A model generated the notes under the pieces. That model did no database searches. It saw nothing but the letters and a program-made list of their open reading frames with translations, and was not told the DNA's origin. A DNA stretch of 64,000 nt from Streptomyces sp. R41 (GTDB lineage Bacteria; Actinomycetota; Actinomycetes; Streptomycetales; Streptomycetaceae): positions 10,398,394 through 10,462,393 of the forward strand of contig NZ_CP163443.1 of NCBI RefSeq assembly GCF_041053055.1. Reading direction: 5' to 3'. The position numbers and the translations under genes were made by a program. Positions 51,410 to 60,374 of this stretch are shown piece after piece; the first letter of the stretch is position 1, and each line of letters opens with the position of its first letter.

Positions 51410-52201
51410 TGGCCACCCCGATCCGCACCATCTCCGGCGCCCACGGCGATCCGCTGACCGAGGCGATCGAGCTGACCAAGCGGCTCAAACTCCCGCACCT
51501 GCGGCGGGCGTTGAGCGATCTGATCCCCACCGCCAAGGCCCAACGCTGGGATCCCGCCGAGGTCGTGAGGGTCCTGCTGGCCGAGGAGGCCGCCGGACGG
51601 GACGCCGCGAACCTGCGAACCCGCCGCAAGCGGGCCGGGTTCCCCGCGGGCAAGACGTTCGGCGACTGGGACGAGACCAAGTCGTCCATAACCCGCCAGG
51701 TCCAGGACTCGTTGAAGACGCTGGAGTGGGTCGGACGCCGGGAAAATCTCTGCATCTGCGGCCCAAGCGGCACGGGAAAGTCGCACTTCACGGAGGCGCT
51801 GGGACAGACCGCGGTCGAAGCCGGCCTGACCGTCGCCTGGTTCACCATCGAAGACCTCGGCGCCCTCGTCCGCCGCCATCGCGCCGACAACTCCCTGGCC
51901 CGGGCGATGATGCGACTGAATCCGCACCGACCTGATCATCGTCGACGACATCGGGCTCCTGCCCGTCTCACCGGACGCCGCCGAAGGCTTCTACCGCCTG
52001 GTCGACGCCGCCTACGAACGGCGGGCACTGGCCGTGAGTTCCAACCTCCACCCGTCAGGCTTCGACGAGATCATGCCGAAGACCCTGGCCACCGCGACCG
52101 TCGACCGCCTCCTTCACCATGCCCACGTCGTGGTCACGCAGGGTGATTCGTTCCGGCTCACCGAAGCCACCACCGGGAAGGGCGTGATGCCTCTGAGGTG
52201 A
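51409..52201 (+). pseudogene. istB: IS21-family helper ATPase (IstB), frameshifted
   Basis: It has the Walker A CGPSGTGKSHFTEALG and, after an extra A near 51919-51920, the Walker B TDLIIVDDIGLLPVSPDAAE in a different frame, then LAVSSNLHPSGFDEIMP. Without the shift it would be a full-length IstB-like ATPase of about 264 residues. The single frameshift disables it unless the product is rescued. It is followed by typical IS21 end repeats. Confidence 0.85.
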
Positions 52202-52227
52202 ACGACCCCTCAGAACGGCGGGGAAGT

Positions 52228-52293
52228 ATCTGGCCGCCACCGGGGACGTCGAGTCGGCCATGAGCGCAAGGGACATCTGGCCGCCACCGGGGA
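52228..52293. repeat. IS21-type end: two 19-bp direct repeats
   Basis: ATCTGGCCGCCACCGGGGA occurs at 52228-52246 and again at 52275-52293. Multiple subterminal repeats like this are a feature of IS21 ends. The right boundary is probably near 52312. Confidence 0.7.
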
Positions 52294-52461
52294 TTACAAA
52301 TGGCCGTTGACACAGGAGGCATGACCACTCCTTCACCACGATCCAGAGTTGTGGAAGTTTGAGTGCTCACTGCCCGCCTCACATGCTCTGGGTCGCTGAA
52401 CCCGTTCTTGTTGAGTACGCGTACTCATGTGCAGCGGGAGGCTTGACCGGAGGCTGTGCGC

Positions 52462-53097
52462 ATGACACGACTTCCTGCCCTGACCAGCACGTTTGCCCGC
52501 TCCCCGCGCCGCCCGCGGCTCGCCGTCGCGGTAACAGCTCTCGTCGCTCTGTCGCTCACCGGCTGCGGCACCGAGAAGACAAGTGCCGCCGGACCGCAGG
52601 GCAAGCCTGCCGAAGCCGTCGGCGCCCAGCGCACCGAGGCGTCGGACAGCTCGGATCAACAGGCGGCTTTCGCCGCGATGTTGAACCAGGTTGCGCGGTC
52701 GTGCCCCTCGGACGCCCTGCCGGCGAAAGCACTGCCGACCGACGATCCTGCGACTGAGGCCCTCGAAGCACCCCGCGCCCCCACGGGCCCGGAAGCGGAG
52801 TTGGACGCTCGCGACTGGTGCGCGAGCACCCTCCATGAAGAGCGCATCGCCCAGGCGCTCTGGTATCTGGAAGACCCCACCCCCGCCACGGTCAGGAAGG
52901 TCCTGAACGGCCTCGGCTACATCGACGAACGCATCCACGATCTCAAGCAGTCCGGTGTGACCACGCGGTTCTTTCTCGACCTGCGCATCAAGGGTGGCCA
53001 ACTCTGCTTGGAGGGTTCAGCCGCCGGCGCGGAAACCATCGTCGAGGCATGCGTGGCCCCCGAGACCGGACCGTTCACGCCGAACAAGCGGAAGTAG
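52462..53097 (+). CDS. secreted lipoprotein of unknown function
   Basis: A 211-residue lipoprotein. The signal has basic residues (RSPRRPR), a hydrophobic core and the lipobox LTGC (Cys about residue 35). Mature residues are Ala/Thr-rich, then a folded domain with SCPSDALP, ARDWCAST and a late GGQLCLEG, four cysteines that could form disulfides. ATG 52462 follows GGAGG. A similar protein is common in Streptomyces, function unknown. It stands alone in the IS-rich zone. Confidence 0.82.
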   Translation: MTRLPALTSTFARSPRRPRLAVAVTALVALSLTGCGTEKTSAAGPQGKPAEAVGAQRTEASDSSDQQAAFAAMLNQVARSCPSDALPAKALPTDDPATEALEAPRAPTGPEAELDARDWCASTLHEERIAQALWYLEDPTPATVRKVLNGLGYIDERIHDLKQSGVTTRFFLDLRIKGGQLCLEGSAAGAETIVEACVAPETGPFTPNKRK

Positions 53098-53263
53098 TGA
53101 CCGCCCTGATACGCAGGCAACCTCTGCCACTCAAGCCGTCAGACACGAGGCCCCGCGCTTTGGAACTACCATCCGCGGCGTGGGCGCTCGTACTCGCGCC
53201 TGCCACGAAGCCGCGGGCCACTCTGGTGGTGCGGAGCGCGTGCCTGCGGGTGAGTCTGTGTGC

Positions 53264-53482
53264 ATGACCGAGCGTTCCGTGACCATTTCCCCGCCCACGA
53301 GGGACGAAGGCCGCCGGGTGTGGGTGGACGGGAACCTCTTGGGCGCGGTGCACAGTCTGAGCGGACTGACACACCTGCTGCAGCGTGCGGGCTGGGAAGG
53401 CCTTGACGAGGTCGATGTGGCCAACTTGCCGATCATCGAGTGGTACGGCGGCGGGCCTGAGGTGTGGTCACGGCGCGACTGA
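53264..53482 (+). CDS. small hypothetical protein (72 aa)
   Basis: A 72-residue protein starting MTERSVTISPPTRDEGRRVW and ending GPEVWSRRD. Its sequence is balanced and protein-like (NLLGAVHSLSGLTHLLQRAG). The ribosome site is weak. No family was recognised. A real small gene is more likely than not. Confidence 0.6.
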   Translation: MTERSVTISPPTRDEGRRVWVDGNLLGAVHSLSGLTHLLQRAGWEGLDEVDVANLPIIEWYGGGPEVWSRRD

Positions 53483-53568
53483 GCCCCGGGCGATTCCTGC
53501 TCTGCCGACCGTGTTGTGTCGGATGCCGATTCGGTACGCTCGGGCGCCGGTGTGCTGGGTGGGGTGTA

Positions 53569-53907
53569 CTACGCGACCTGCCGCTCCAGCTCTGAGCGGA
53601 TGTCGGTGCACAGGGCTCCCGTCCGCGCCCATTCGATGACCAATTCTGGAACGTGCCGCAGCTTGATGTTCGTCTGCTGGGAGACATCTTTGAGGACCGC
53701 CCAGCCTTGCTCCGGCGTCAGTTGTCCTATCGCGAGGACGACGCCCATCGCCTGGTCCACCACGGCGTGCGAGCGGATCGCTTCGTAGAGCTGAGCATTC
53801 GCATCCTGCAACTCCTCCACACGCTCCTCTCCCGCAGGGCGGACGGCCCCCGAAGCACGGCACGGAGTTCGGCCAAGGAGCAACCCCGGACCGCCGCCGG
53901 GGCCCAA
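53569..53907 (-). CDS. ANTAR domain protein
   Basis: A 112-residue protein whose C-terminal ~60 residues are an ANTAR RNA-binding domain: RSHAVVDQAMGVVLAIGQLT and GWAVLKDVSQQTNIKLRHVP. ANTAR proteins bind paired hairpins in mRNA leaders and prevent termination. A preceding coiled segment (VEELQDANAQLYEAIRS) is usual. The start is unclear and may lie further upstream or at an internal GTG. No GAF sensor domain is attached. Confidence 0.78.
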   Translation of the reverse strand: MGPGGGPGLLLGRTPCRASGAVRPAGEERVEELQDANAQLYEAIRSHAVVDQAMGVVLAIGQLTPEQGWAVLKDVSQQTNIKLRHVPELVIEWARTGALCTDIRSELERQVA

Positions 53908-54116
53908 GCGCGATCAGTGTGGTTCCAGCGGGAGAAGCTTGAGCCGTCCTGGCCTGATGCAGCGGGAGAGGAGGGCGTCGATGTGCTCGGCCTGGTTGGG
54001 GTCGGCGAGGACGTGCCTGGCCAGCAGCATCAGGCAGCGCAGGCGATGGAGTCCGCGGGCGGCGTGTCGGGTGCGTGCGCGACGTGGGTGACCTTCTTCT
54101 TTCGCGCGGCGAGACG

Positions 54117-54328
54117 CTGCTACCCGCACGCGCGGGGATGGTCCTTTAGCGCACAGTGCGCACAGTTGGTACCCCTCCTGCTCCCCGTACGCGCGGGGAT
54201 GGTCCCAGCGTCCTGCACATCACGTCGACGCACTTCGACTGCTCCCCGTACGCGCGGGGATGGTCCCGGCAGGTTGGCGGTGACGATGCCGATGATGCCC
54301 TGGTCCCCGCATGGGCGGGGCCCGCCCC
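54117..54328. CRISPR. short orphan CRISPR array, type I-E-like
   Basis: Four repeats lie at an exact 61-bp period: 54117, 54178, 54239 and 54300. The two central ones are identical (CTGCTCCCCGTACGCGCGG, then GGATGGTCCC, 29 nt). The outer two are degenerate. Three 32-bp spacers separate them. The 29/32 geometry and the CCCCG...CGGGG palindrome fit Streptomyces type I-E. No cas gene is in the window, so it is either a satellite array or a relic. Confidence 0.8.
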
Positions 54329-54777
54329 CGAGCCGCGGCCGCCCATGACGCCTGCCTGGCCTCCTTCGGCCCGGACCACCGCCGCACCGCCGAGGCCCAG
54401 GCGCGCCGCGCCGGCTCAGACAGAGCTGGTGCCGCGCCGTGGGGGGAAGTCGCCTGGCGCAGCTGGTAGGTCGTGCCAGTGCGAGCTGGCGTGTGTGGCC
54501 GGAGGATGACGGTCGAGATCGGCATTGTGGCCTTGTGCGGCAGTACTCTGCGGCACGTCGGCTGAGTGCTTCCTTCAACCCGGCTACTGGGGCGCGGAGT
54601 TGGCAGCGGGGACGGGTGTCGTTCTCCTCGCGGACGAGGGGTTTTGCCGGTGAGGTGGGCGCGGAAGTCGGCTGTTGTCCAGGAGTGTTCGGGTGTCTGA
54701 TGTGGTCGGTGGGAGCGTCCGACGACATCCTGCGGATCACTCGAGAGCGCAACCCTCCACACGATGTGCTGGATGTG
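54329..54777. other. stretch after the CRISPR array
   Basis: No convincing gene is seen. The frame of the membrane protein at 54778 continues upstream without a good start. A leader for the array would be on one of its sides; none stands out. Confidence 0.35.
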
Positions 54778-55260
54778 ATGCCATTGGGCATGCAGGGGAT
54801 CGTTACTGGCGCTATCGCTGTCGTGGCCACGTTGCTCGGGTCACTCACCACCTACTTGTTTCAGCGTCGCTTCGCCGACCGTACCGAGCAGTTCGCGCGC
54901 CAGGAGTGGCTACGTAGGGAACGGCTGGCTGTCTACAGCAACTTCGCTGAGACCCTCATGTCCTTTCGGCGCGCCCAATATGATCGCTGGAATCGGCGTC
55001 AGGAAAGCCCTGATGGCATGGACCCCGTCCCCATACGCGAGGAGTCCTACCGACTGCGCGCTGAGGCTTGGAACGCTTACTTCAAGGTCAAGCTCGTCGC
55101 CGAAGACCCCGTCCTCGTCGCCCTGGCGGACACCGCTGTTCGGACAACAGCCGAGGTCTCAGATGCCGAAGACGTCTCTGATCTGCACCATCGCGGTCAA
55201 GCATCGCGAAGCATCGTGAATCAGTTCATCGATGCAGCAGGGAATCATATCCGGGCGTGA
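54778..55260 (+). CDS. single-pass membrane protein of unknown function
   Basis: A 160-residue protein. Residues about 6-26 form one membrane segment (GIVTGAIAVVATLLGSLTTY), followed by a basic turn and a long helical cytoplasmic part (QEWLRRERLAVYSNFAETLM). This pattern recurs in Streptomyces proteins of unknown role. ATG 54778 was chosen since the upstream frame is low quality. No neighbour suggests a function. Confidence 0.62.
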   Translation: MPLGMQGIVTGAIAVVATLLGSLTTYLFQRRFADRTEQFARQEWLRRERLAVYSNFAETLMSFRRAQYDRWNRRQESPDGMDPVPIREESYRLRAEAWNAYFKVKLVAEDPVLVALADTAVRTTAEVSDAEDVSDLHHRGQASRSIVNQFIDAAGNHIRA

Positions 55261-55622
55261 CTTGGGAGGGGGCTGAGCACCGATCGGCGCGGGGCTGTCC
55301 GCCCGTACAGCACAAGTATCTGCCCGACGTCACCCTCGCCGTCCTGCGCTGGGCAACGCCTCAACGACCCGGACTTCCCCTGCGTGGTCGGCAAGCGCGG
55401 CGCCGAACTCCTCTACGGCGTCGCGGATTTGAAGTGCCGGGGCCCGCAATCGGCCCAGCGCGGCTCCGCCATGGATGGCGTGCGTCCTAGGCAGGTGGGC
55501 GGGTATCGGGCCAGATCGTTGCGCGGTCGCTGAGAGCGAGGCGGTTACAACCTTGCGTTCCGCCCGCCGCAGTGTGACCGTCACGCCCGGCAGTTTTTCC
55601 CCCTGACCTTCTGGTCAGAGCA
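55261..55622. other. stretch before the IS4 remnant
   Basis: No complete gene is seen. A short frame near 55350-55490 (LNDPDFPCVVGKRGAELLYG) looks like a piece of a decayed gene of unknown type. Confidence 0.35.
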
Positions 55623-55814
55623 CTGCGATTACTTCAGGAGGACCTCCTGGAAAGACTCCTGCCCGCCAGACGCCCCCGCAGCCAGCCCCGAGTCGTGAAA
55701 CGCAAGATGTCCAACTACCGGCTCAAGCGGACTGAACACCACGCCTGGCCCCAGCCCACCCGCACGGGCGCCCAAGCCGTCCTCATCAAACGACCCCAAC
55801 CCACAGACCCGTAA
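55623..55814 (+). pseudogene. IS4-family transposase C-terminal fragment
   Basis: The frame reads DLLERLLPARRPRSQPRVVK then RKMSNYRLKRTEHHAWPQPT and stops at TAA 55812-55814. This is the recognised tail of Streptomyces IS4-type transposases. The catalytic DDE part is absent. Confidence 0.7.
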
Positions 55815-55872
55815 CGCAACAGCGTGGGCTCTAGTCGTCCACCAGCTCGTCACCGCCTGCGTGAAGACGCGG

Positions 55873-56226
55873 TCAGGCGGACTGCCACAGCTCGATCCGA
55901 TTGCCCTCAGGATCGGTGACCCAGCCGAATCGACCGACACCCTCCATGTCCTGCGTTTCTTTGGCCACGTCCGCTCCCTTGGCGCGCAATTGCGCGAGCA
56001 TCGCATCCAGGTCGCGGACCCGGAAGTTGAGCATGGTTTGCTGGGCGCGGGACCCGAAGTAGTCGGTCTCGGACTCGAACGTCGCGAACACCGTCAGCCC
56101 GGCTTCCTGACGCCACAGGCCGTTCTCATCGGCGTCCAGGCCCAGGCAATCGCGATACCAGGCGCTCAGGGCCGCCGGGTCGGCGGCCCGCATGAAGTAA
56201 CCACCGATTCCAAGCACACGTTCCAT
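55873..56226 (-). CDS. VOC-family protein (glyoxalase-like)
   Basis: A 117-residue protein of the vicinal oxygen chelate fold. It shows GIGGYFMRAADPAALSAWYR at the start and DPEGNRIELWQS at the end, where the conserved Glu ligand sits. Such small proteins include glyoxalases, resistance proteins and dioxygenases; type cannot be told. ATG 56226 was used. A second VOC gene lies at 58.1 kb. Confidence 0.88.
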   Translation of the reverse strand: MERVLGIGGYFMRAADPAALSAWYRDCLGLDADENGLWRQEAGLTVFATFESETDYFGSRAQQTMLNFRVRDLDAMLAQLRAKGADVAKETQDMEGVGRFGWVTDPEGNRIELWQSA

Positions 56227-56308
56227 GTCGCCATCCTGCCAGGACGGCGATCGGGCGGGGTGGCACCACACCATCGCCCGCTTCACACCTCCTCTCCGTA
56301 AGCAGTAC

Positions 56309-56566
56309 CGGGTGAAGTTCCCCAAGGCGGTGAAGAAGGTGACCGACGACGAGGACGAGCGCCTCGCGTTCTACGACTTCCCGGCCGAGCTCTGGGTCCA
56401 CCTGCGGACCACGAACCCCATCGAGTCGACGTTCGCGACCGTCCGCCTGCGCACGAAGGTCACCAAAGGCGCAGGCGGACGGGCCATCGGGCTGGCCCTG
56501 GTCCGGGCCGGGACTCGTTTCGAGTGTGGTGTCCTGGTCGAGCGGGCCGAGGTCTCCGTTGCTTGA
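56309..56566 (+). pseudogene. IS256-family transposase fragment
   Basis: The translation has KAVKKVTDDEDERLAFYDFP and HLRTTNPIESTFATVRLRTK, a conserved part of IS256 transposases with the catalytic Glu. After that an internal piece is missing and the frame ends early (LALVRAGTRFECG). It is a remnant. Confidence 0.78.
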
Positions 56567-56573
56567 CGAAGCG

Positions 56574-57524
56574 TCAGTTGACGTGGTCGAGCAGGTCGGT
56601 GACTTCCGCGAAGACTCGGTCTCCCGCCGCTGCGGCGGCGGGAGAGAGGGTATCGAGGGTGAGGAATCCGTGGACCATTCCGGCCTCGCGGCGGTGTCTG
56701 ACCGGAACGTCCGCGGCGGCCAGCCGGGCGGCGTAGGCGTCGCCCTCATCCCGAAGTGGATCGTGCTCCGCGGTGATGACAACGGTGGGCGGCAGCCCGC
56801 CGAGGTCTGCGGCATACAGCGGGCTGACCTCGGGGTCGGCGCGCCGGGACGGGTCTTGGACCCATTGCTCGGCCCCCCATGCGACGTCGTCGGCCGCCAG
56901 GCCCCAACCTGTGGCCTTCGACCGCGCGCTGGGACAGGAGAGTGTGAGATCGGTGTTGGGGTACACCAGGATCTGCGCGGCCGGCAGCGGACCGCCTTCA
57001 TCGCGCAGGCGCAGGCAGGCGAGCGCAGCGAGGTTCCCGCCGGAACTGTCACCCATGACGACGGTCGGGCCGCCGGTCTTGGTGCCGGAACCTCCGCCGG
57101 CCGCTGCCCACCGAATGGCGGCCACGCAGTCATCGACGGCAGCCGGCCACGGGTGCTCCGGAGCCCGGCGGAAGTCGACGCTCAGCACAGCCGTATCGGT
57201 CCTGAGCGCCAATCGGCGGCATACCCGATCGTGCGACTCCAGATCGCCGATCGTCCACATCCCTCCATGAAGGAACACCACCAGCGGCCGTAACGCCACC
57301 GAAGGCCGGTAGAGGCGGGCCCCCACGGCAGTCGAGCCGACCGTTAGATCCTCGACGTGGGCGATCTCGGGGCCCGGGGGCCGGGCGTCAGCGCGGAGTC
57401 GTTGTGCACGCCGCAACTCCGCCGCGCCCACGGCACGGGCGGGAAGACCAGGGTCCTGCCGAACGGCCCTGATGAAGGCGGCCAGTTCGGCATCGGCGAG
57501 CGAGGGATCGATCCGTTCAGCCAT
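56574..57524 (-). CDS. HSL-type alpha/beta hydrolase (esterase)
   Basis: A 316-residue esterase of the hormone-sensitive-lipase group. The oxyanion HGGMW and nucleophile GDSSGGNLAALA are clear, the catalytic Asp is in VITAEHDPLRDEG, and the His in GMVHGFLTLD. It hydrolyses short-chain esters in known relatives. ATG 57524 starts MAERIDPSLADAEL; a longer frame to 57833 runs into IS sequence and is not used. It lies between two IS remnants but is itself intact. Confidence 0.9.
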   Translation of the reverse strand: MAERIDPSLADAELAAFIRAVRQDPGLPARAVGAAELRRAQRLRADARPPGPEIAHVEDLTVGSTAVGARLYRPSVALRPLVVFLHGGMWTIGDLESHDRVCRRLALRTDTAVLSVDFRRAPEHPWPAAVDDCVAAIRWAAAGGGSGTKTGGPTVVMGDSSGGNLAALACLRLRDEGGPLPAAQILVYPNTDLTLSCPSARSKATGWGLAADDVAWGAEQWVQDPSRRADPEVSPLYAADLGGLPPTVVITAEHDPLRDEGDAYAARLAAADVPVRHRREAGMVHGFLTLDTLSPAAAAAGDRVFAEVTDLLDHVN

Positions 57525-57567
57525 GCAGGCCAGGATGCCACCTTGATCCGAACGACCCCGGCCCCTC

Positions 57568-58118
57568 CTGGTGTTCACCGAGCTCAACGCCGCGGCACGG
57601 CTGGACTGGTCCCGCTGCGTGGTCGACTCCTCGCACGTCAGGGCCTTAAAAGGGGGAAGCACACCGGCTACTCGCCGGTCGACCGGGGCCGGGCAGGCTC
57701 GAAACACCACTTGATCACAGACGAGCACGGTACCCCGCTCGCGCTCCTGCTGACCGGCGGCATCCGCAACGACGTCACCCAGCTGATGCCCCTGCTCGAC
57801 GCGATTCCGGCCGTCCGCGGCCGAGTTGGCCACCCACGCCGCAGGCCCGACTCACTCTTTCGCCGACCGCGGCTACGACCACGAGATCTACCGCGACCAG
57901 GTACGCGCCTCGGCATCGTGCCGGCGATCGCACGCCGCGGCACGCAGCACGGCAGCGAACTGGGAACCTGCGCATGGGTAGTTGAACGGACCTTCGCCTG
58001 GCTGCACGGCTTCAAACGCCTCCGAATCCGTCGGGAACGCAGAGCCGACATCCACGAGGCGTTCTTCGAGCCGGCCTGCTGCCTGATCACCCACCGGCAA
58101 CTCCAGTCACTGTGCTAG
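57568..58118 (+). pseudogene. IS5-family transposase, truncated and frameshifted
   Basis: Recognisable parts are LDWSRCVVDSSHVRALKGG, RGRAGSKHHLITDEHGTPLA, FADRGYDHEIYRDQV and WVVERTFAWLHGFKRLRIRR. At least three frame changes are needed to join them (near 57650, 57858 and 57905). The N-terminal part is missing. It is inactive. Confidence 0.78.
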
Positions 58119-58495
58119 CTGCTGTTGCTCTCCCAGTAGAGGCAGAAGGGGTGACCGGCCGGGTCGAGCATCACCTTGACGTTGTCCTGCGGCTGGTGGT
58201 CGGCTTCCCGCGCGCCCAGTTCGAGTGCGTGCGCCTCGGCTGCCGCCAGGTCTGCAACTTCGAAGTCGAGATGCATCGTGATCCGCTGAGCGCCCTCCTG
58301 AGCGGGCCAGGCCGGAGGGACGTATCCCTCCGAGAGCTGGAAGGCGATGTAGGCCACGCCTTCCGGCGGCGTGATTGCCGCCCCGTCAGAGTCTTCCTTG
58401 GCGATCTCCCAGCCCAGCAGCTCTGAGTAAAAGCGTGCAAGCGCCTGCGGATTGGGGGCCTCAAGCACGATGCCCCACCAGTCGTGTCTCGACAT
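58115..58495 (-). CDS. VOC-family protein
   Basis: A 126-residue glyoxalase/dioxygenase-fold protein. It starts MSRHDWWGIVLEAPNPQALA, then FYSELLGWEIAKED and ends with LDPAGHPFCLYW. This pattern is common in Streptomyces VOC proteins linked to stress or small-molecule binding. ATG 58495 was chosen; the frame extends to 58567 without a ribosome site. Its stop overlaps the IS5 remnant's end by 4 bp on the opposite strand. Confidence 0.88.
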   Translation of the reverse strand: MSRHDWWGIVLEAPNPQALARFYSELLGWEIAKEDSDGAAITPPEGVAYIAFQLSEGYVPPAWPAQEGAQRITMHLDFEVADLAAAEAHALELGAREADHQPQDNVKVMLDPAGHPFCLYWESNSS

Positions 58496-58858
58496 GCGAG
58501 GAGTGCCGGGTTCGTGGCTGGGTCGTCCGCGCATGTCGGCGAGTACTCCAGGATGCTTTGCTGCCACTGCTGTTCAGAGGCGGGCCTCTGGAGCCTACTG
58601 GCTGACATGGCATGAGCAGAGCACCTGCGTAAGGCTTCCGCACCTACTCAGCCGCTGCACCCTCCAGCACCGATCGACTCCATCGAGTCAGCCGTTCTTA
58701 CTGTGCGCCATCCGGATGAATTTGACATCCAGTTGGAGACGCTCTGAGCGCGGCAAGGAAAGCTCGGTTCCGTGATCTTTCTGCCCGCCTCTACCATGCC
58801 CCTCGCCGACCGACCACGGGATTTGTGCCCGAACTGCCGGTTTCGCTCACCTCGGGGA
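58496..58858. other. gap upstream of the phospholipase D-like gene
   Basis: No separate gene is seen. The right part may belong to the phospholipase D-like frame if it starts at GTG 58772 or ATG 58796. No regulatory site stands out. Confidence 0.35.
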
Positions 58859-60169
58859 ATGCCGAGTTCGCCCCGATCGACTGCGCGCCCGCATCTGGCA
58901 TGGCACCTCCGTACGCTGCCGGCCACCGCCGTCGCTGTCTTGTCCCTGGTGGCCGCGCTACTCCTCGGCAGCGCCACACCCGCCGCTGCACTGGCCAAGC
59001 CGGTCGTCAACGGGCCCGTATTCAATGACCCGCTGGGCACGGCGGCGCAGCAGAAGGCAATCTTCACTCAGCTCGTCCAGCTGATCGACGCGACGCCCGC
59101 CGGGGCGCAGATCCGCGGCTCGGTGTACGAGTTCAACGACCAAGAGGTCGCCAATGCGCTGCTAGCCGCCCACCAGCGCGGCGTCAACGTCAAGCTCATC
59201 GTCGACGACTCGACCCTCGTTGGCGCCAACGGCGCCGAGTACGCCAACGCTCCCTACCAGACCCTCAAGGCCGGGCTCGGAACCAATGACGCCGCCCGCT
59301 CCTGGATCGTCGTCTGCGACGACAGGTTCGAGGACGCCGACGGCGTCGACGACGTCCAGCGCGGCTGCCTGAGCGTTGCCCCTCCCCAACCGGCCTACAA
59401 CCACAACAAGTTCTTCGTCTTCTCCAGGGTCGGGCCCTTCGACGACGGCACCAGCTACTCGAAGGTCGTCTTCCAGACCTCCTCCAACCTCTCCGACTGG
59501 TACAAGGTCGAGTCCTTCAACGACGCCGTCACCTTCACCGACAGCGCCGTGTACGACGCATACGCCTCGTATCACGAGCAGCTCCGCTATGGGCGGACTC
59601 TCGCCGGAGGCAACAACAAGGTGTACTTCTCCACACCGACCGGCTCGACCTACCGAGGTTTCTTCTTCCCACGCGGTGACACCTCCTACTACAACCCGGC
59701 TACCGACACCGTCGTCAACGCGCTGAACGAGATCAGCTGCGCCTACACCGGCACGGACGGCCGTCAGCACCAGACCGGCATCCGAATCGTGATGCACAGC
59801 TTCTACGGCTCGCGTCGCCAGGTCGCGGACAAGCTGGGCCAGTTGCGCGGCAGGGGCTGCTGGGTCGACATCATCTACGCCGAGAGCGACAGCACCATTA
59901 CCGACAAGCTGAACGCCGCCGGCATCCAGTACCGCAGGTGCCGCATTCCGAACGGTCCGGGAATCGACGTCCGCCCGCACAACAAACAGATCCTGATTGA
60001 CGGCGGCTACAACGGCGACACCACACCGCGTGTCTACACGGGCAGTGCCAATCTGACCGGGTCGTCGCTACGCTCAGCCGATGAGGCGCTCGTACGGATT
60101 GCCAGCGCGTCCTACCACTCGAAGTACCTGAGCACGTTTTACAAGATCCGCTCTGCCTGCGGCGGTTAA
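58859..60169 (+). CDS. secreted phospholipase D-like protein
   Basis: A 436-residue exported protein. The signal peptide has basic residues, a hydrophobic core (LPATAVAVLSLVAALLLG) and an ATPAAALA cleavage area. Two HxK motifs mark the PLD halves: YNHNKFFVFSRV and VRPHNKQILIDGG, each followed by an N-rich segment (SSNLSDW, TGSANLTGSS). The D of the classical HxKxxxxD is not obvious in the first copy (HNKFFVF). The family is PLDc_2. The start is uncertain: 58859, 58796 and 58772 are in frame. It is secreted and likely degrades phospholipids or nucleic acids. Confidence 0.85.
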   Translation: MPSSPRSTARPHLAWHLRTLPATAVAVLSLVAALLLGSATPAAALAKPVVNGPVFNDPLGTAAQQKAIFTQLVQLIDATPAGAQIRGSVYEFNDQEVANALLAAHQRGVNVKLIVDDSTLVGANGAEYANAPYQTLKAGLGTNDAARSWIVVCDDRFEDADGVDDVQRGCLSVAPPQPAYNHNKFFVFSRVGPFDDGTSYSKVVFQTSSNLSDWYKVESFNDAVTFTDSAVYDAYASYHEQLRYGRTLAGGNNKVYFSTPTGSTYRGFFFPRGDTSYYNPATDTVVNALNEISCAYTGTDGRQHQTGIRIVMHSFYGSRRQVADKLGQLRGRGCWVDIIYAESDSTITDKLNAAGIQYRRCRIPNGPGIDVRPHNKQILIDGGYNGDTTPRVYTGSANLTGSSLRSADEALVRIASASYHSKYLSTFYKIRSACGG

Positions 60170-60374
60170 GGACCGACGGCGCCCCGTCATCATCAGTACG
60201 GTGTACACGTATCGGTGCCGTAGCAGGCGAGTTGATGGTGCGGGTCGCCTCACTCCGGGCCCGGCCCGTACGGGTGGACCTGCGCGGTGACGGTCGCGTC
60301 CGCCTCGCCCCGGGCCAGTTCGCCGCTGCCACCAGGTCATTTCGGTCTGTGATGCATGCGCACCGGGTGATGGT

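Noticed and set aside
53914..54129. 71-residue minus-strand frame ending LKLLPLEPH
   Set aside because: It looks like a gene tail but has no recognisable family or start, and it overlaps the first degenerate CRISPR repeat.
54146..54177. A small RNA hairpin (GCGCACAGTGCGC) in the first CRISPR spacer
   Set aside because: Spacer position and 61-bp period explain the sequence; a self-complementary spacer is not by itself a gene.
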